Part shown: in pieces, positions 18,798 through 27,678 of the stretch | Layout of the letters: every line of letters begins with the position of its first letter | Numbering within the stretch: position 1 is the stretch's first letter | Source: Rhodoblastus sp963704565 | GTDB lineage: Bacteria; Pseudomonadota; Alphaproteobacteria; Rhizobiales; Beijerinckiaceae | Assembly: GCA_963704565.1 (NCBI GenBank) | Contig: OY969917.1 | Location: 620,001 to 684,000 of the forward strand | DNA length: 64,000 nt | Reading direction: 5' to 3' | Notes under the pieces: model-generated | What the model was told of the DNA's origin: nothing | Database searches by the model: none | The model's input: the letters and a program-made list of their open reading frames with translations, nothing else | Made by a program: the position numbers and the translations under genes

Positions 18798-19157
18798 CTA
18801 CCGCGGGACGAGGTCGCCGAACGCCAACCAGATGCGCCGTCTTAGGTTAGCGTCCGCGACCGGCAACCATCCCCCTCTGGACCCAAGACGGTATTGAAAC
18901 ACATCTTCGCGCCCGTCTTTGAATCGAACTGGGTAGACTTCATACCACTCTATGGATTCGAGCGGGCATCCGGGAATGAAGGACCTGAACTGCTCGGCGA
19001 TGGCAGGCCACGAATTCGTGACGCTTGGCCCTTCGTTGGCGTCGATTTCCAAAAATGCGACCCTCACGATCTTGTCGTCGCCCCGCAGGACGGCGGCCTT
19101 ACACTTCGCTGCCGGGCGGCCGGGGAGGAAATATGCAAAATCTATGATTTCGCTCAT
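18798..19157 (-). CDS. hypothetical protein (119 aa)
   Basis: The frame begins MSEIIDFAYFLPGRPAAKC, has mixed strands and Trp-rich segments (SIEWYEVYPVRFKDG) and ends FGDLVPR. No family is recognised. The ribosome site is weak. It is convergent with ardC, 18 bp away, so it is transcribed from its own promoter within 19158-19336. Confidence 0.45.
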   Translation of the reverse strand: MSEIIDFAYFLPGRPAAKCKAAVLRGDDKIVRVAFLEIDANEGPSVTNSWPAIAEQFRSFIPGCPLESIEWYEVYPVRFKDGREDVFQYRLGSRGGWLPVADANLRRRIWLAFGDLVPR

Positions 19158-19336
19158 TGTGAGGAGTCTCGACCGAAACAGTTGCTCATCTAATTCCGCC
19201 TGGAATCAGCGTTTTGTCAACGTGCTTCGGCTTGAGCGACGGCGCAAAAATCAACAAATCCGACCACGCGGATTCAGGCCGGAAATCGGGGACTTTTGAG
19301 AGATCGTCGCGCGCGCAGGGGCGCTCTACGATAGGG

Positions 19337-19443
19337 GCACGACGACAGGACTTGAACCCATATCCTCCTGCCCTTACACTCCGATTGTTGAACTCGGTGA
19401 CGTAAGTAGACGGCAGGCGCTCTATCCGTTGAGCTACGTCGTG
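19337..19443 (-). tRNA. tRNA-like gene with 41-nt anticodon loop
   Basis: The minus strand folds as a full cloverleaf: acceptor CACGACG/CGTCGTG (7 bp), TA at 8-9, D arm GCTC-AACGGATA-GAGC with the GG pair, anticodon stem CCTGC/GCAGG (extendable by one C-G pair), five-base variable region, and T arm ATGGG-TTCAAGT-CCTGT. Invariant tRNA positions are kept. Between the anticodon stem strands lie 41 nt instead of 7, containing a second hairpin (CTTAC...GTAAG, inner CCGA/TCGG). Removing 34 nt leaves an ordinary 73-nt tRNA. The anticodon cannot be assigned and CCA is not encoded. It may be a disrupted or intron-bearing tRNA. Confidence 0.6.
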
Positions 19444-19449
19444 AAATCA

Positions 19450-20004
19450 TTAAGCGGCTGTTTCGGCAGCTTTTTGCCGCTTGTCTCGAAACTCCTTGGC
19501 CTTCCGGAACTCTGGCTCAAGTTCGATCAGGCGCTCTCGCAGCCCGTCGAGCCGATAGGCGCTGGAAATTTGCTTTTGCTTGCCGCGATACCGGTGTTCT
19601 CGCTTAATGAGACCGGCCTTTTCGAGGCTATCTAGGTAACGCAAAACCATGCGATCGCTCTTGCCCATACGTCGCGCGATTGTCTCGATCTTGGGATGAG
19701 GGGCCTTGTCTGCATCCCACCAATGCTGGACGAGATGCAGCAGCACGTTGAATTGGGTCGGCGTGATCTTCAACCGAGCCTGGGCATACAGCAGCAGGTT
19801 CGGGAGCTGCGTAAAGCCGTAGGAGCCGACAACCTGTCGGCTGAAACGGTCTTCGAGCTTTCGCTTCTCCTTCTCTTTCGATGGGGAGGATTGCGGCATT
19901 TTCACAATGGATGCGGGGGGCTTTGGCGCTGTCGTCATAGGGGGTGATATGCCTATGGTTTGCCTTTCGACACAAGGCGGGTGAACCTCTGTGAAGGTCG
20001 CCAT
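19450..20004 (-). CDS. winged-helix protein, replication-initiator-like
   Basis: The C-terminal ~100 residues form a winged helix (LKITPTQFNVLLHLVQHWWD; KIETIARRMGKSDRMVLRYL; DSLEKAGLIKREHRYRGK), the type found in plasmid replication and partition regulators (HTH_36-like). The N-terminus is Pro/Lys-rich and probably disordered. The start is uncertain: ATG 20004 or ATG 19938, neither with a strong ribosome site. Repeats with a TGAC core lie at and above its start. The tRNA-like gene begins seven bases after its stop on the same strand. A role in element replication or copy control is inferred. Confidence 0.55.
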   Translation of the reverse strand: MATFTEVHPPCVERQTIGISPPMTTAPKPPASIVKMPQSSPSKEKEKRKLEDRFSRQVVGSYGFTQLPNLLLYAQARLKITPTQFNVLLHLVQHWWDADKAPHPKIETIARRMGKSDRMVLRYLDSLEKAGLIKREHRYRGKQKQISSAYRLDGLRERLIELEPEFRKAKEFRDKRQKAAETAA

Positions 20005-20006
20005 TT

Positions 20007-20147
20007 CTGACGGGCATACTTGCGTGATGCTGCGTGCTGTCAACCGATGCGTGCTATTCGGAAATGTATCTTTTCGGTCGCCAATCCTGACACCCATACC
20101 TTTGTCAAAAATGACAGGCCTCGCCATGTCATAACTGACGGGCCTTA
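20007..20147. repeat. TGAC-core repeats, three at 24-bp spacing
   Basis: Related 13-bp sites begin at 20007 (CTGACGGGCATAC), 20087 (CTGACACCCATAC), 20111 (ATGACAGGCCTCG) and 20135 (CTGACGGGCCTTA). The last three are exactly 24 bp apart. The first two are also embedded in a 24-bp near-repeat starting GGTCGCCA. Their place between the winged-helix gene and the divergent recombinase fits iterons or an autoregulatory operator. Confidence 0.45.
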
Positions 20148-20322
20148 TTTTGCAAGTACGGCGCAGGAAAGCATTGGAAGAGCCCGTAGCCAATTAAGTG
20201 AGGCGTCGCCTAAGATGCAAAAATCAAAACTTTCGCAACAAAGGACAAGGCCCCGAAAATCAGGGCTTCCAGACGTGCAAAAGATTGTTGCAAAAGTGGA
20301 AGGCTTCCGCCAGCATCCACAG

Positions 20323-20880
20323 ATGATTTTCGGCTACGCGCGAGTCTCGACCGACGGCCAGAGCGTGGACGCTCAGGTCAAGGCTTTGCTTGCCGCCGGA
20401 GCCGAAAAAGTCATTCGTGAGACGGCGAGCGGAGCGAAAACCGACCGCGCCCAACTCCGTCGCGTCATTTCTTCCCTTGGCGAAGGCGACACCCTCATGG
20501 TGACGCGCCTCGATCAACTCGCTCGATCGACGAGGGATTTGTTGAATAGCCTTGACGCCGTCGCGAAGGCGGGGGCCGAATTCCGCTCGCTTCACGACGT
20601 TTGGGCCGACACCACGACCTCCCACGGACGGCTGATGCTCACTGTCCTCGGAGGCTTGGCGGAATTCGAACGTGACCTCATACGCGCCCGAACCAGCGAA
20701 GGGCGCCAGCGCGCCGCCGCGCGCGGCGTCCACATGGGCCGCCCGGCGAAGCTTACCCGTCATCAACGGGAGGAGGCCCGCGAGGCGCTGGCCAGTGGAA
20801 CGGCCACCCAAGCCGATATCGCGCGCCGTTTCAACGTCGCGCGGAGTACGATCTCACAACTCCATTTTGACAGGGGTTAA
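20323..20880 (+). CDS. serine recombinase (resolvase/invertase family)
   Basis: Begins MIFGYARVSTDGQSVDAQ, the standard resolvase N-terminus with the nucleophilic Ser at residue 9. LDQLARSTRDLLN and GLAEFERDLIRARTSEG blocks follow, then a C-terminal helix-turn-helix (ATQADIARRFNVARSTISQL). 185 residues, usual length. An in-frame ATG at 20215 would add 36 basic residues. It could resolve element multimers or invert a segment. It is divergent from the winged-helix gene, with the repeats between them. Confidence 0.85.
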   Translation: MIFGYARVSTDGQSVDAQVKALLAAGAEKVIRETASGAKTDRAQLRRVISSLGEGDTLMVTRLDQLARSTRDLLNSLDAVAKAGAEFRSLHDVWADTTTSHGRLMLTVLGGLAEFERDLIRARTSEGRQRAAARGVHMGRPAKLTRHQREEAREALASGTATQADIARRFNVARSTISQLHFDRG

Positions 20881-21048
20881 GTATAGGACGAGGGGCGATT
20901 TGGCGCTGATCTGCCCTTTATCGGTCACAATAGGATTCGTTGGCGTCCGAACTCCTCGCCGCGTCAACTCACCGAACGGTGTCTTTTGCGACTTAGCGAA
21001 CGCCCGGGCCGTCGCGCTGGCGCGATCGGATCGGCGGAGGGTATGGGC

Positions 21049-22206
21049 ATGATCCTGAAGCGGTTAGAAGATTTAATGCTGGCGGATATTGAGGCGCTAA
21101 GGACTAACGGTGTCCCCGAAGGCCGCTTCATTGACTACAAATTGGAGGCCGTCGGCGGCCGTGACGAGGACAAGCGGGAGTTCCTCGCCGACGTCTCGGC
21201 CTTCGCCAACGCGTCCGGCGGCGACATCGTTCTCGGCGTCCGCGACAAGGAGGGCGTGGCCGAGGAGATCGTCGGCGTCGAGATCGACAACGTCGACAAG
21301 GAGAAGCTGCGGCTGGGCGATATCATCCGCAGCGGCTTGGAGCCGAGGCTTTCGAATTTCGACTTCAGGTGGCTTCAGATGGACGGGAAGCGCGGCGTCA
21401 TGGTGGTCCGCGTCCCGAGGAGCTGGACCGCGCCCCACCGCGTGACGCTCAGAAACCACCTTCATTTTTACATGCGCAACGCGGCGGGAAAGCACCCCAT
21501 GAATGTCGACGAACTGAGGCAGGCGTTCAGCCTGTCCGAGGGATTGGCTCGGCGCGTCAGGCATTTCCGGGCTGGACGGGTCGAGGCGGTCATCAGTCGC
21601 GATCTGCCGTTCGCATTGCAGGACGGCCCCAAGGCAGCGATCCACTTTGTGCCCCTGTCCGAGGTCGCCGATCCGCTCGCCATCCGGTTCGATTACGGCA
21701 CGGGAATCATGCCGCCCCTGTGGGCATCCGGATATAGCTACCAGCATACGCTTGAGGGACTCTGCACCTTCTCTGCGCCGCACCCGATTCGGACCTATTC
21801 GCTGATGTTTCGTGCCGGGGCGGTCGAGTGCGTCGCGGGCATCGAAACGCACGACGACAGAGGGCGTCGCGTCGTCGCTTTGCGACGGGTCGAGGATTAC
21901 GTCATCGAGGGATGGCAAAACTTCCGGAAATTCGCGGCCGCATATGAGATTCAACCACCGTTCTTCGTTTTTGCTACGCTGCTGGAGGTGAAAGACCTCG
22001 CCCCCATGGTCTCTCCCTTCGGCATCGTCGGTGAGCCTACCCCGTCGCGGAAGGAGGTCATCCAGCTTCCAGAAGTCGCGGTGGGGACCGATCAGGTTGG
22101 CGAGAGGCCGGAGGTTCTATTCAGGCCACTCTTCGACGTCGCCGCCAACGCCTTTGGTCTTCCGGGTTCTCTGAGCTATGACGCGCACGGCAATTACAGG
22201 AAATAA
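21049..22206 (+). CDS. AlbA_2 (Schlafen-type) domain protein
   Basis: 385 residues. The N-terminal ~150 residues match the AlbA_2 domain: EGRFIDYKLEAVGGRDEDK, then FLADVSAFANASGGDIVLGV and a TLRNHLHFYMRN segment. This domain is found in putative nucleic-acid-binding or ATP-dependent regulators and in several anti-phage proteins. The C-terminal ~230 residues are unassigned. ATG 21049 is best spaced from GGAGGG; ATG 21043 is possible. It is near recombinase and integrase genes, typical of element cargo. Confidence 0.7.
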   Translation: MILKRLEDLMLADIEALRTNGVPEGRFIDYKLEAVGGRDEDKREFLADVSAFANASGGDIVLGVRDKEGVAEEIVGVEIDNVDKEKLRLGDIIRSGLEPRLSNFDFRWLQMDGKRGVMVVRVPRSWTAPHRVTLRNHLHFYMRNAAGKHPMNVDELRQAFSLSEGLARRVRHFRAGRVEAVISRDLPFALQDGPKAAIHFVPLSEVADPLAIRFDYGTGIMPPLWASGYSYQHTLEGLCTFSAPHPIRTYSLMFRAGAVECVAGIETHDDRGRRVVALRRVEDYVIEGWQNFRKFAAAYEIQPPFFVFATLLEVKDLAPMVSPFGIVGEPTPSRKEVIQLPEVAVGTDQVGERPEVLFRPLFDVAANAFGLPGSLSYDAHGNYRK

Positions 22207-22291
22207 CGCATGGGCCGATCATCCCGTTGGGGATCAGGGCCACGGCGAGCAGCATGCGTTTCGTGGGACAATTATCACGCTGCCCGGCAAT

Positions 22292-24178
22292 TCAGGCACC
22301 TCGTTTACGTCGGGGCCTCGGCACAATCGACGGGTCGTCGAGCCGTGGATTCGCAGCCTTCGGATCAATGTAGTCCGAATGTATGACGGCCTGAATGAGG
22401 CTAGGAAGCTCATAGGGCAAAACCCATTTGTCAATGCCGTCCTTAAGGGTTTCGAGAAGGCGCCCATGGTCATAGGTCGACAGCTCCGAACGCCGCTCCT
22501 CGCCTTCATGACCACATATTTCTTCAATGTGACTCTCGGGGACACCTGCCTCCAGCAGGCCGGAAATAACGGTATGCCGCGCTGAGTGGAAATCGAGTTT
22601 TTCGTCGTCTATGCCGAGGGATCGGCGAAAATTTAGGAACCATTGGCCGAACGGCCCGCCGGCCCTTTTCATCTCTGAATGCGACAAGGCCTCAGGAAAG
22701 AGCGCATCATCTGGGTTTCGACCCCAAACCCGCAATTCAAGAAAACCAAGTTCGATGAGGTCCTTATGTAACGGGACCATGCGCGGCGAACCGACGTCCT
22801 TCAGCAAAGGGATCACCTCGGGATCGAGCAGATCGAAATACCAAATGTCATTTTTTGATTTGACGTGCCGCACCTTCAGAACGAACGGTTCCTCTCGTCG
22901 CATTCCATGGAGAAGCCCGATGAGAACCCCCCAATACCTGTGATCACGAAAAACGAAAACGCCCGGTTTTTTCCATCGACTTTTTGACTTTGCTCCAAAG
23001 AACAAAGGAGAAGACAGAATCAATTTAAGTTGCGTTTCGTTGAAACGCGCGCGGCGATCCTGTTTCAGTCGCTTGTTTGTCCGATCCTTAGGTATTTTGA
23101 TAAAAAACCCTTCGTGAATCGAAACATAATTTCGTGGAAGGGCATGCGCTTTTCCAGCTCCCCATTTCCAACATTCGTTAAGTCGAGACAAATGTTTATT
23201 CCACGACTTGGCGCTGGTTAATATGGTTCCTTCCTTTTTCGTGACCTCGGAAAGTCGCACAGGGCCGTCGGTTTCGTAGATTCGCTTCCATTCCTTTTTG
23301 TGGTAATAATCCTGCGGCAAAGAACGGTATACCTTTCGAAAGCGCTCGACGTCCAATGTCGTATATTCCTGAAGCGGCTTGTCGCCATTGATTTTGATCC
23401 AAATGGTGAGTGTGGTTCTAGCGGATACTGTTTCGGTCCTCTTCCATTCATTTCCATCGACTTTTGAGGCGCAGAACTTATCCCACAATTCCGAAAGCGG
23501 CTTGTCGCCATTGATCAACGTGGTGGTCCCATGATCCGGGGCGACAGAGGTCGGAAGCTGCGTCCACGCCACAAATTCATCCGGCATTGGCTCGCCGTGG
23601 GCCATGGCGACGCTCGCTCCAATGAGGGTTTGCAGGTTCCTCAAAACCGACTGCCGAAAAATCTTGGCCTCACGCGTTCCCTCAGGAACACCGAAGTTCA
23701 TCTGAATCGCTGCCGCTTCAACCAATTGCTCAACGATGGGCGACGAAGGGGCGCCGGAGGCCGCCTGGACCAGCGCCTTCTTTGCCTTCTCCAATTCCGT
23801 GGCCATGACAAACTTCATGAGCATGTCGATTTCCGCGCTTTGCTCTGAGCCGAGATGGTCGACTTCTTGGGGAGTAAGCATGCCGCTCAATCCGTCGGAC
23901 GTGGCGATGCGGTCACCGAATTGGACGGCCAAGCCTGCGACCCATGCGCGGACGCGCCGCTCGATCTCGACAGGCGTCAAGCCCTGATCTGCCGCCGCAA
24001 TCATGCGATCCAGTCCCACCCGAATTTCACGCGCCGCCCTCTCAGCGTCGGCGAATCGCCCTGTTCTCAGGGAGACGATCAGTTCAGCCTTTTTCAAAAC
24101 CGAGCGCAACTTCGGCGGGATTCTAATTCGGCAATGGTACGTGCCGCCGCGAAGCCTGAGGTATTTTCCGTTCGCCAT
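22292..24178 (-). CDS. int: tyrosine recombinase (integrase) 1
   Basis: 628 residues. The N-terminus binds arm-type sites (KYLRLRGGTYHCRIRIPPKL). A core-binding domain occupies roughly 200-330, and the catalytic domain has the active-site Arg in LLHGMRREE, the HxxR motif in FHSARHTVISGLLEAG, a later His in EEICGHEGE and the nucleophile Tyr in STYDHGR. It catalyses integration and excision of the element. Its start lies 105 bp from the att-like repeat at 24283, the usual arrangement for an integrase next to its attachment site. Confidence 0.9.
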   Translation of the reverse strand: MANGKYLRLRGGTYHCRIRIPPKLRSVLKKAELIVSLRTGRFADAERAAREIRVGLDRMIAAADQGLTPVEIERRVRAWVAGLAVQFGDRIATSDGLSGMLTPQEVDHLGSEQSAEIDMLMKFVMATELEKAKKALVQAASGAPSSPIVEQLVEAAAIQMNFGVPEGTREAKIFRQSVLRNLQTLIGASVAMAHGEPMPDEFVAWTQLPTSVAPDHGTTTLINGDKPLSELWDKFCASKVDGNEWKRTETVSARTTLTIWIKINGDKPLQEYTTLDVERFRKVYRSLPQDYYHKKEWKRIYETDGPVRLSEVTKKEGTILTSAKSWNKHLSRLNECWKWGAGKAHALPRNYVSIHEGFFIKIPKDRTNKRLKQDRRARFNETQLKLILSSPLFFGAKSKSRWKKPGVFVFRDHRYWGVLIGLLHGMRREEPFVLKVRHVKSKNDIWYFDLLDPEVIPLLKDVGSPRMVPLHKDLIELGFLELRVWGRNPDDALFPEALSHSEMKRAGGPFGQWFLNFRRSLGIDDEKLDFHSARHTVISGLLEAGVPESHIEEICGHEGEERRSELSTYDHGRLLETLKDGIDKWVLPYELPSLIQAVIHSDYIDPKAANPRLDDPSIVPRPRRKRGA

Positions 24179-24282
24179 TTCGCGTCCCTGTGGACCAACG
24201 TGTGGACCACGGTCGCCAACTCTTCACCTCAGGACTCGCTATGTCATTGGTCCTAAAGGGGCGTTCTCAATCTTGAACTGGG

Positions 24283-24300
24283 GTCCAGGTCTCCCAGCCA
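24283..24300. repeat. att-like direct repeat, copy 1
   Basis: GTCCAGGTCTCCCAGCCA, identical to 31296-31313. It ends like a tRNA 3' end (CCA) and lies 105 bp upstream of integrase 1. Probably a recombined attachment core. Confidence 0.6.
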
Positions 24301-24429
24301 TTCTAACTTATTGAAAATAAACAAAATAGAAATTGCATGTGACATCTGGCTTTTTGTCGTGTGCCCATTTTGTGCCAATGAGGGCGCGCCCGCTCCGACC
24401 TGTGTAATCGAAAAGGCGGACGCCGCGAT

Positions 24430-25500
24430 TCACGGTCGGCGCGTCGAAGGACATCGCCGTCGATCGGCGCGGCGGACCTCTCGCATGGCGCCGTGGTTGA
24501 GCGCGCCGGTTGCGGCCGTGCTGGCGGCGGGCAGGAACTTCGACGGCCGCCAGGTCGCCGGCGGCGGTGATGCTCGTCGCGGTCGATAGGCGCGGCGGAC
24601 CTCTTGCATGGAGCCGTGGTTGAGCGCGCCGGTTGCGGCCGTGCTGGCGGCGGGCAGGAACTTCGACGGCCGCCAGGTCGAGGCGGTGGTGATGCATGTC
24701 GCCGTCGATCGCCGCGGCGGACCTCTTGCATGGCGCCGTGGTCGAGCGCGCCGGTTGCGGCCGTGCTGGCGGCGGGCAGGAACTTCGACGGCCGCCAGGT
24801 CGAGGCGGTGGTGATGCATGTCGCCGTCGATCGGCGCGGCGGACCTCTGGCATGGAGCCGTGGTTGAGCGCGCCGGTTGTGGCCGTGCTGGCGTCGGGCA
24901 GGGACTTCGACGGCCGCCGGGTCGAGGCGGCGGTGATGCATGTCGCCGTCGATCGGCGCGGCGGACCTCTTGCATGGCGCCGTGGTTGAGCGCGCCGGTT
25001 GCGGCCGTGCTGGCGTCGGGCAGGAACTTTGACGGCCGCCAGGTCGAGGCGGTGGTGATGCATGTCGCCGTCGATCGCCGCGGCGGACCTCTTGCATGGC
25101 GCCGTGGTCGAGCGCGCCGGTTGCGGCCGTGCTGGCGTCGGGCAGGGACTTCGACGGCCGCCAGGTCGAGGCGGTGGTGATGCATGTCGCCGTCGATCGC
25201 TGCGGCGGACCTCTTGCATGGCGCCATGGTCGAACTCGCCGGTTGCGGCCGTGCTGGCGTCGGGCAGGGACTTCGACGGCCGCCAGGTCGAGGCGGTGGT
25301 GATGCATGTCGCCGTCGATCGCCGCGGCGGACCTCTTGCATGGCGCCATGGTCGAACTCGCCGGTTGCGGCCGTGCTGGCGTCGGGCAGGAACTTTGACG
25401 GCCGCCGGGTCGCGGTTTCCGGCCGGCGCGTCGAAGGACATCGCCGTCGATCGGCGCGGCGAACCTCTTGCATGGCGCCGTGGTCGAGCGCGGTCGCGGC
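24430..25500. repeat. 122-bp tandem repeat array, about eight units
   Basis: A marker sequence (GATGCATGTC) recurs at 24691, 24813, 24935, 25057, 25179 and 25301, exactly 122 bp apart; more diverged units lie on both sides. Units differ by scattered substitutions (for example GGCGGGCAGGAAC versus GTCGGGCAGGGAC). Both ends share a common block starting CGGCGCGTCGAAGGACATCG (near 24436 and 25423). The period is not a multiple of three, so frames rotate; all three minus-strand frames stay open for over 1 kb, but none has a credible start or protein. I treat this as a GC-rich minisatellite, not a gene. Confidence 0.85.
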
Positions 25501-25530
25501 GACGCGCCTGGCCTATCAAAGGGTAAAATT

Positions 25531-25556
25531 CAGTTGTGGCGATATCGCCACAACTG
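25531..25556. other. 26-bp perfect palindrome
   Basis: CAGTTGTGGCGAT followed directly by its reverse complement. It lies just outside the tandem array with no T-run, so it is not a standard terminator. It could be a dimer-binding site or a recombination site. Confidence 0.5.
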
Positions 25557-25689
25557 GGGCGGATGGCACCAGGGCGGGCGCCGGATTTTTAACGGCGCCG
25601 AGGTCGCGGGTTGCGGCGGATCGCCCGCGCCAGCCATAGCAGGGCGCGAGCGGCGAGAATCCGCAAAAGCCCAGGCGGGCGTTCTCCGG

Positions 25690-26387
25690 TCATGATTGAA
25701 GCGATTTTACGAAATCGAGCGCCCAGGACTTGGCTCTATATCCATCGTGAATCCATGCGCCTTTTGCATTTGCAAATTGGAGTATCACGCGGATTTTTAT
25801 ATTCCTGCCCACGTCGGAGAGCGCCGCGCACGCGCGAATGTTATCTCCTATATGCTCCAATGCAAAGGCGGATTGATTGCAACACTTTTCCAAATCTTCA
25901 ATCTGCGTTCGTTCGTAAGTCTCGCGCACTTTCGCCTCGTATTGCCGCGCGACCGGCAGGGCGCGCCTAAAAGCCTTTTCCCGATCTTTGTCCTGCCGTT
26001 GAAGTCGGGAAGGTCGGCTTCGATCGTTCCAACCGTCAGGATGCGCCGAAAGCCTTGGGTGGGATGGTGCAAATGAACGCCTGTGTGATCTGTTAAACTT
26101 CCGGCGCTGAGGACCAGCGTTTCGCCGGCTGTCATGAAAAGATCGGCAGGCACGTCGAGGCGTGCGGCGAAATAGTCAGCGCGGGCCTCTTCGAAGGCGG
26201 ATGAGGCGGTTTCGAAGGTCGCGAACGCCTCGTCCCACTTTCTGCCGAGCTCCAAGAGTTCCGGATTCTCGGCGACGGTAGCCGCCGAGCTGCCGGCGGA
26301 CGCGGCCAGGGCGGCGGAGCTGGCAAGGGCGGCTGATCCGGCGCTGAAAAGGCGCAGCGCAGCGCGGCGATCTAGAATTTTCTTCAT
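25690..26387 (-). pseudogene. exported protein with Arg-Arg signal peptide, frameshifted
   Basis: ATG 26387 (ribosome site GGAGACGCC) starts MKKILDRRAALRLFSAGSAA, a twin-arginine-like signal. A helical domain (RKWDEAFATFETASSAFEEA) and SAGSLTDHTGVHLHHPTQGF follow. The frame fails near 25996. One added base joins it to the frame that reads QDKDREKAFRRALPVARQYE and then EAKVRETYERTQIEDLEKCC, ending at 25690. Function unknown. The N-terminus resembles the truncated gene at 27679-27786, so the two are probably paralogues. Confidence 0.6.
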
Positions 26388-26535
26388 CTCGGCGTCTCCA
26401 CTTGGTTGGAATTTTCGCGCCGCCAGGCTTCCCAGGCGGCCGCGTTCTGGCTAATATAAACTCCAAGCGGCCCATGCGGTGCGTCGGCCTGTGGCGCGCC
26501 GTCGGCGGCCTTGGGGGTCTGAATGAAATTATGCA
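26384..26535 (-). pseudogene. 3' remnant of a gene A paralogue, cut by IS110
   Basis: The frame from about 26535 reads FIQTPKAADGAPQ, then PHGPLGVYISQNAAAWEAW and RRENSNQVETPR, stopping at 26384 over the ATG of the next gene (ATGA). The GVYI-x-AWEAW layout matches the end of the larger gene at 27820-28460 (GVYIP...EWSSWASWW). It therefore looks like the tail of a second copy whose 5' part was lost at the IS110 insertion. Confidence 0.5.
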
Positions 26536-26550
26536 GGCCCCTTGTATCTG

Positions 26551-26735
26551 GACAATCGCACGATTGTCGGGTGGAAGCGATGCCGCGCTGGGTCCGGTGG
26601 CCACCGGACCCAGCGCGCGGCGATGTCGCCCGTTCCCCCTCCGGCTTCAACCGTGGATGAGCTTGGGATCTTCGCCGTCGTTGCGCACGACCGAATAATC
26701 GCTTGGTCCCAATCGTACGAACAAGGCAGGTTACC
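26551..26735 (+). ncRNA. candidate bridge RNA region of the IS110 element
   Basis: IS110 elements encode a structured bridge RNA in the left non-coding end that pairs with target and donor DNA. Here this region holds a tight hairpin (GACAATCG/CGATTGTC, 26552-26569) and a 34-nt perfect palindrome at 26584-26617 (arms CGCGCTGGGTCCGGTGG). Guide loops cannot be assigned by eye; the RNA call rests on position and structure. Confidence 0.45.
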
Positions 26736-27674
26736 GTGACGAAGATCATCTGTGGAGTCGATGTTTCCAAATCGAGGCTCGACGCGGCGGTGTCGTCGCC
26801 GAAAGCTTTCGCAAGCTTCGCCAATGACGCGAGCGGGATTGCCGCGCTTGCCAGCTTTTGCCGGAGGCACGGCGTCGAACTCGCCGTCATGGAGGCGACC
26901 GGCGGCTTCGAGCGCAAGGCTTTTTTGTTGCTCTGGGAGGAAGGCGTCGCCAGCGCGCTGGTCAATCCCCGCAACGTGCGCTGCTTCGCCGAGGCGATGG
27001 GCGCCATGGAGAAAACCGATCCGATCGACGCCGCGATGATCGCGCGCTTCGCCATCGCCAAAGACATCAAGCCTATGGAGCCGCCGACCAAGGCCCAGCA
27101 GCGCCTGAAAGCCCTCGTCGCCCGGTTGCGGCAGGTCACCGACGACTTGACGGTGCAAAAGCAGCGCCGATCCGCGGCTGCCGACGACGAGACCCTGGCC
27201 AGCCTTGACGAGGTGATCGCGCTGTTGAAACGCCAGTCGAAAAGGCTCGAAGGCGAGATCGCCTCGATGATCGACGACGATCCCTTGTGGGCCAAATTGG
27301 CCGAAACCTTTCGCTCGATCAAAGGGGTCGCGGGCCGAACCGTCGCGCGGCTGATGGCGGACCTGCCGGAAATCGGCGTGTTCGACAACAAGGCCGTCTC
27401 CAAGCTCGTCGGTCTGGCTCCGCTCGCCGACGACAGCGGCCGCAGAAGCGGCCAACGCCATATTCGCGGCGGCAGAGCCAGCGTCAGATCGGTACTGTTC
27501 CTCGTCGCGGAAATCGCACGGCGCTTCGACGACGGCCTCGCCGCTCTGCATCGGCGGCTGACCGAGGCCGGTAAAAAGAAAATGGTCGTCCGCGTCGCCC
27601 TGGCCCACAAACTTCTCGTTCGCCTCAACGCCAAAGCACGCGATGCGCGAGCAGAGTTCGCCAATGCAACTTGA
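26736..27674 (+). CDS. IS110 family transposase (DEDD recombinase)
   Basis: 312 residues starting GTG 26736 after AGGCAGG. The N-terminal RuvC-like DEDD domain shows IICGVDVSKSRLD (first Asp), VMEATGGFERKA (Glu) and KTDPIDAAMIARFA (two Asp). A coiled coil spans ~130-190. The C-terminal Tnp domain contains GVAGRTVARLMADLPEIG, then GLAPLADDSGRRSGQ and GGRASVRSVLF with the expected catalytic Ser. Full length and apparently intact. Confidence 0.9.
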   Translation: MTKIICGVDVSKSRLDAAVSSPKAFASFANDASGIAALASFCRRHGVELAVMEATGGFERKAFLLLWEEGVASALVNPRNVRCFAEAMGAMEKTDPIDAAMIARFAIAKDIKPMEPPTKAQQRLKALVARLRQVTDDLTVQKQRRSAAADDETLASLDEVIALLKRQSKRLEGEIASMIDDDPLWAKLAETFRSIKGVAGRTVARLMADLPEIGVFDNKAVSKLVGLAPLADDSGRRSGQRHIRGGRASVRSVLFLVAEIARRFDDGLAALHRRLTEAGKKKMVVRVALAHKLLVRLNAKARDARAEFANAT

Positions 27675-27678
27675 CACC

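Noticed and set aside
19337..19443. Group I intron in the tRNA-like gene
   Set aside because: The insertion is ~34 nt, far too short for a self-splicing intron core.
24430..25500. Repeat array as a CRISPR
   Set aside because: Units are 122 bp with no short conserved repeat and unique spacers; no cas genes nearby.
24303..25519. Three overlapping 350-400-codon minus-strand frames in the tandem array
   Set aside because: All are produced by the same 122-bp repeat without stops; they lack a credible start and are mutually exclusive.
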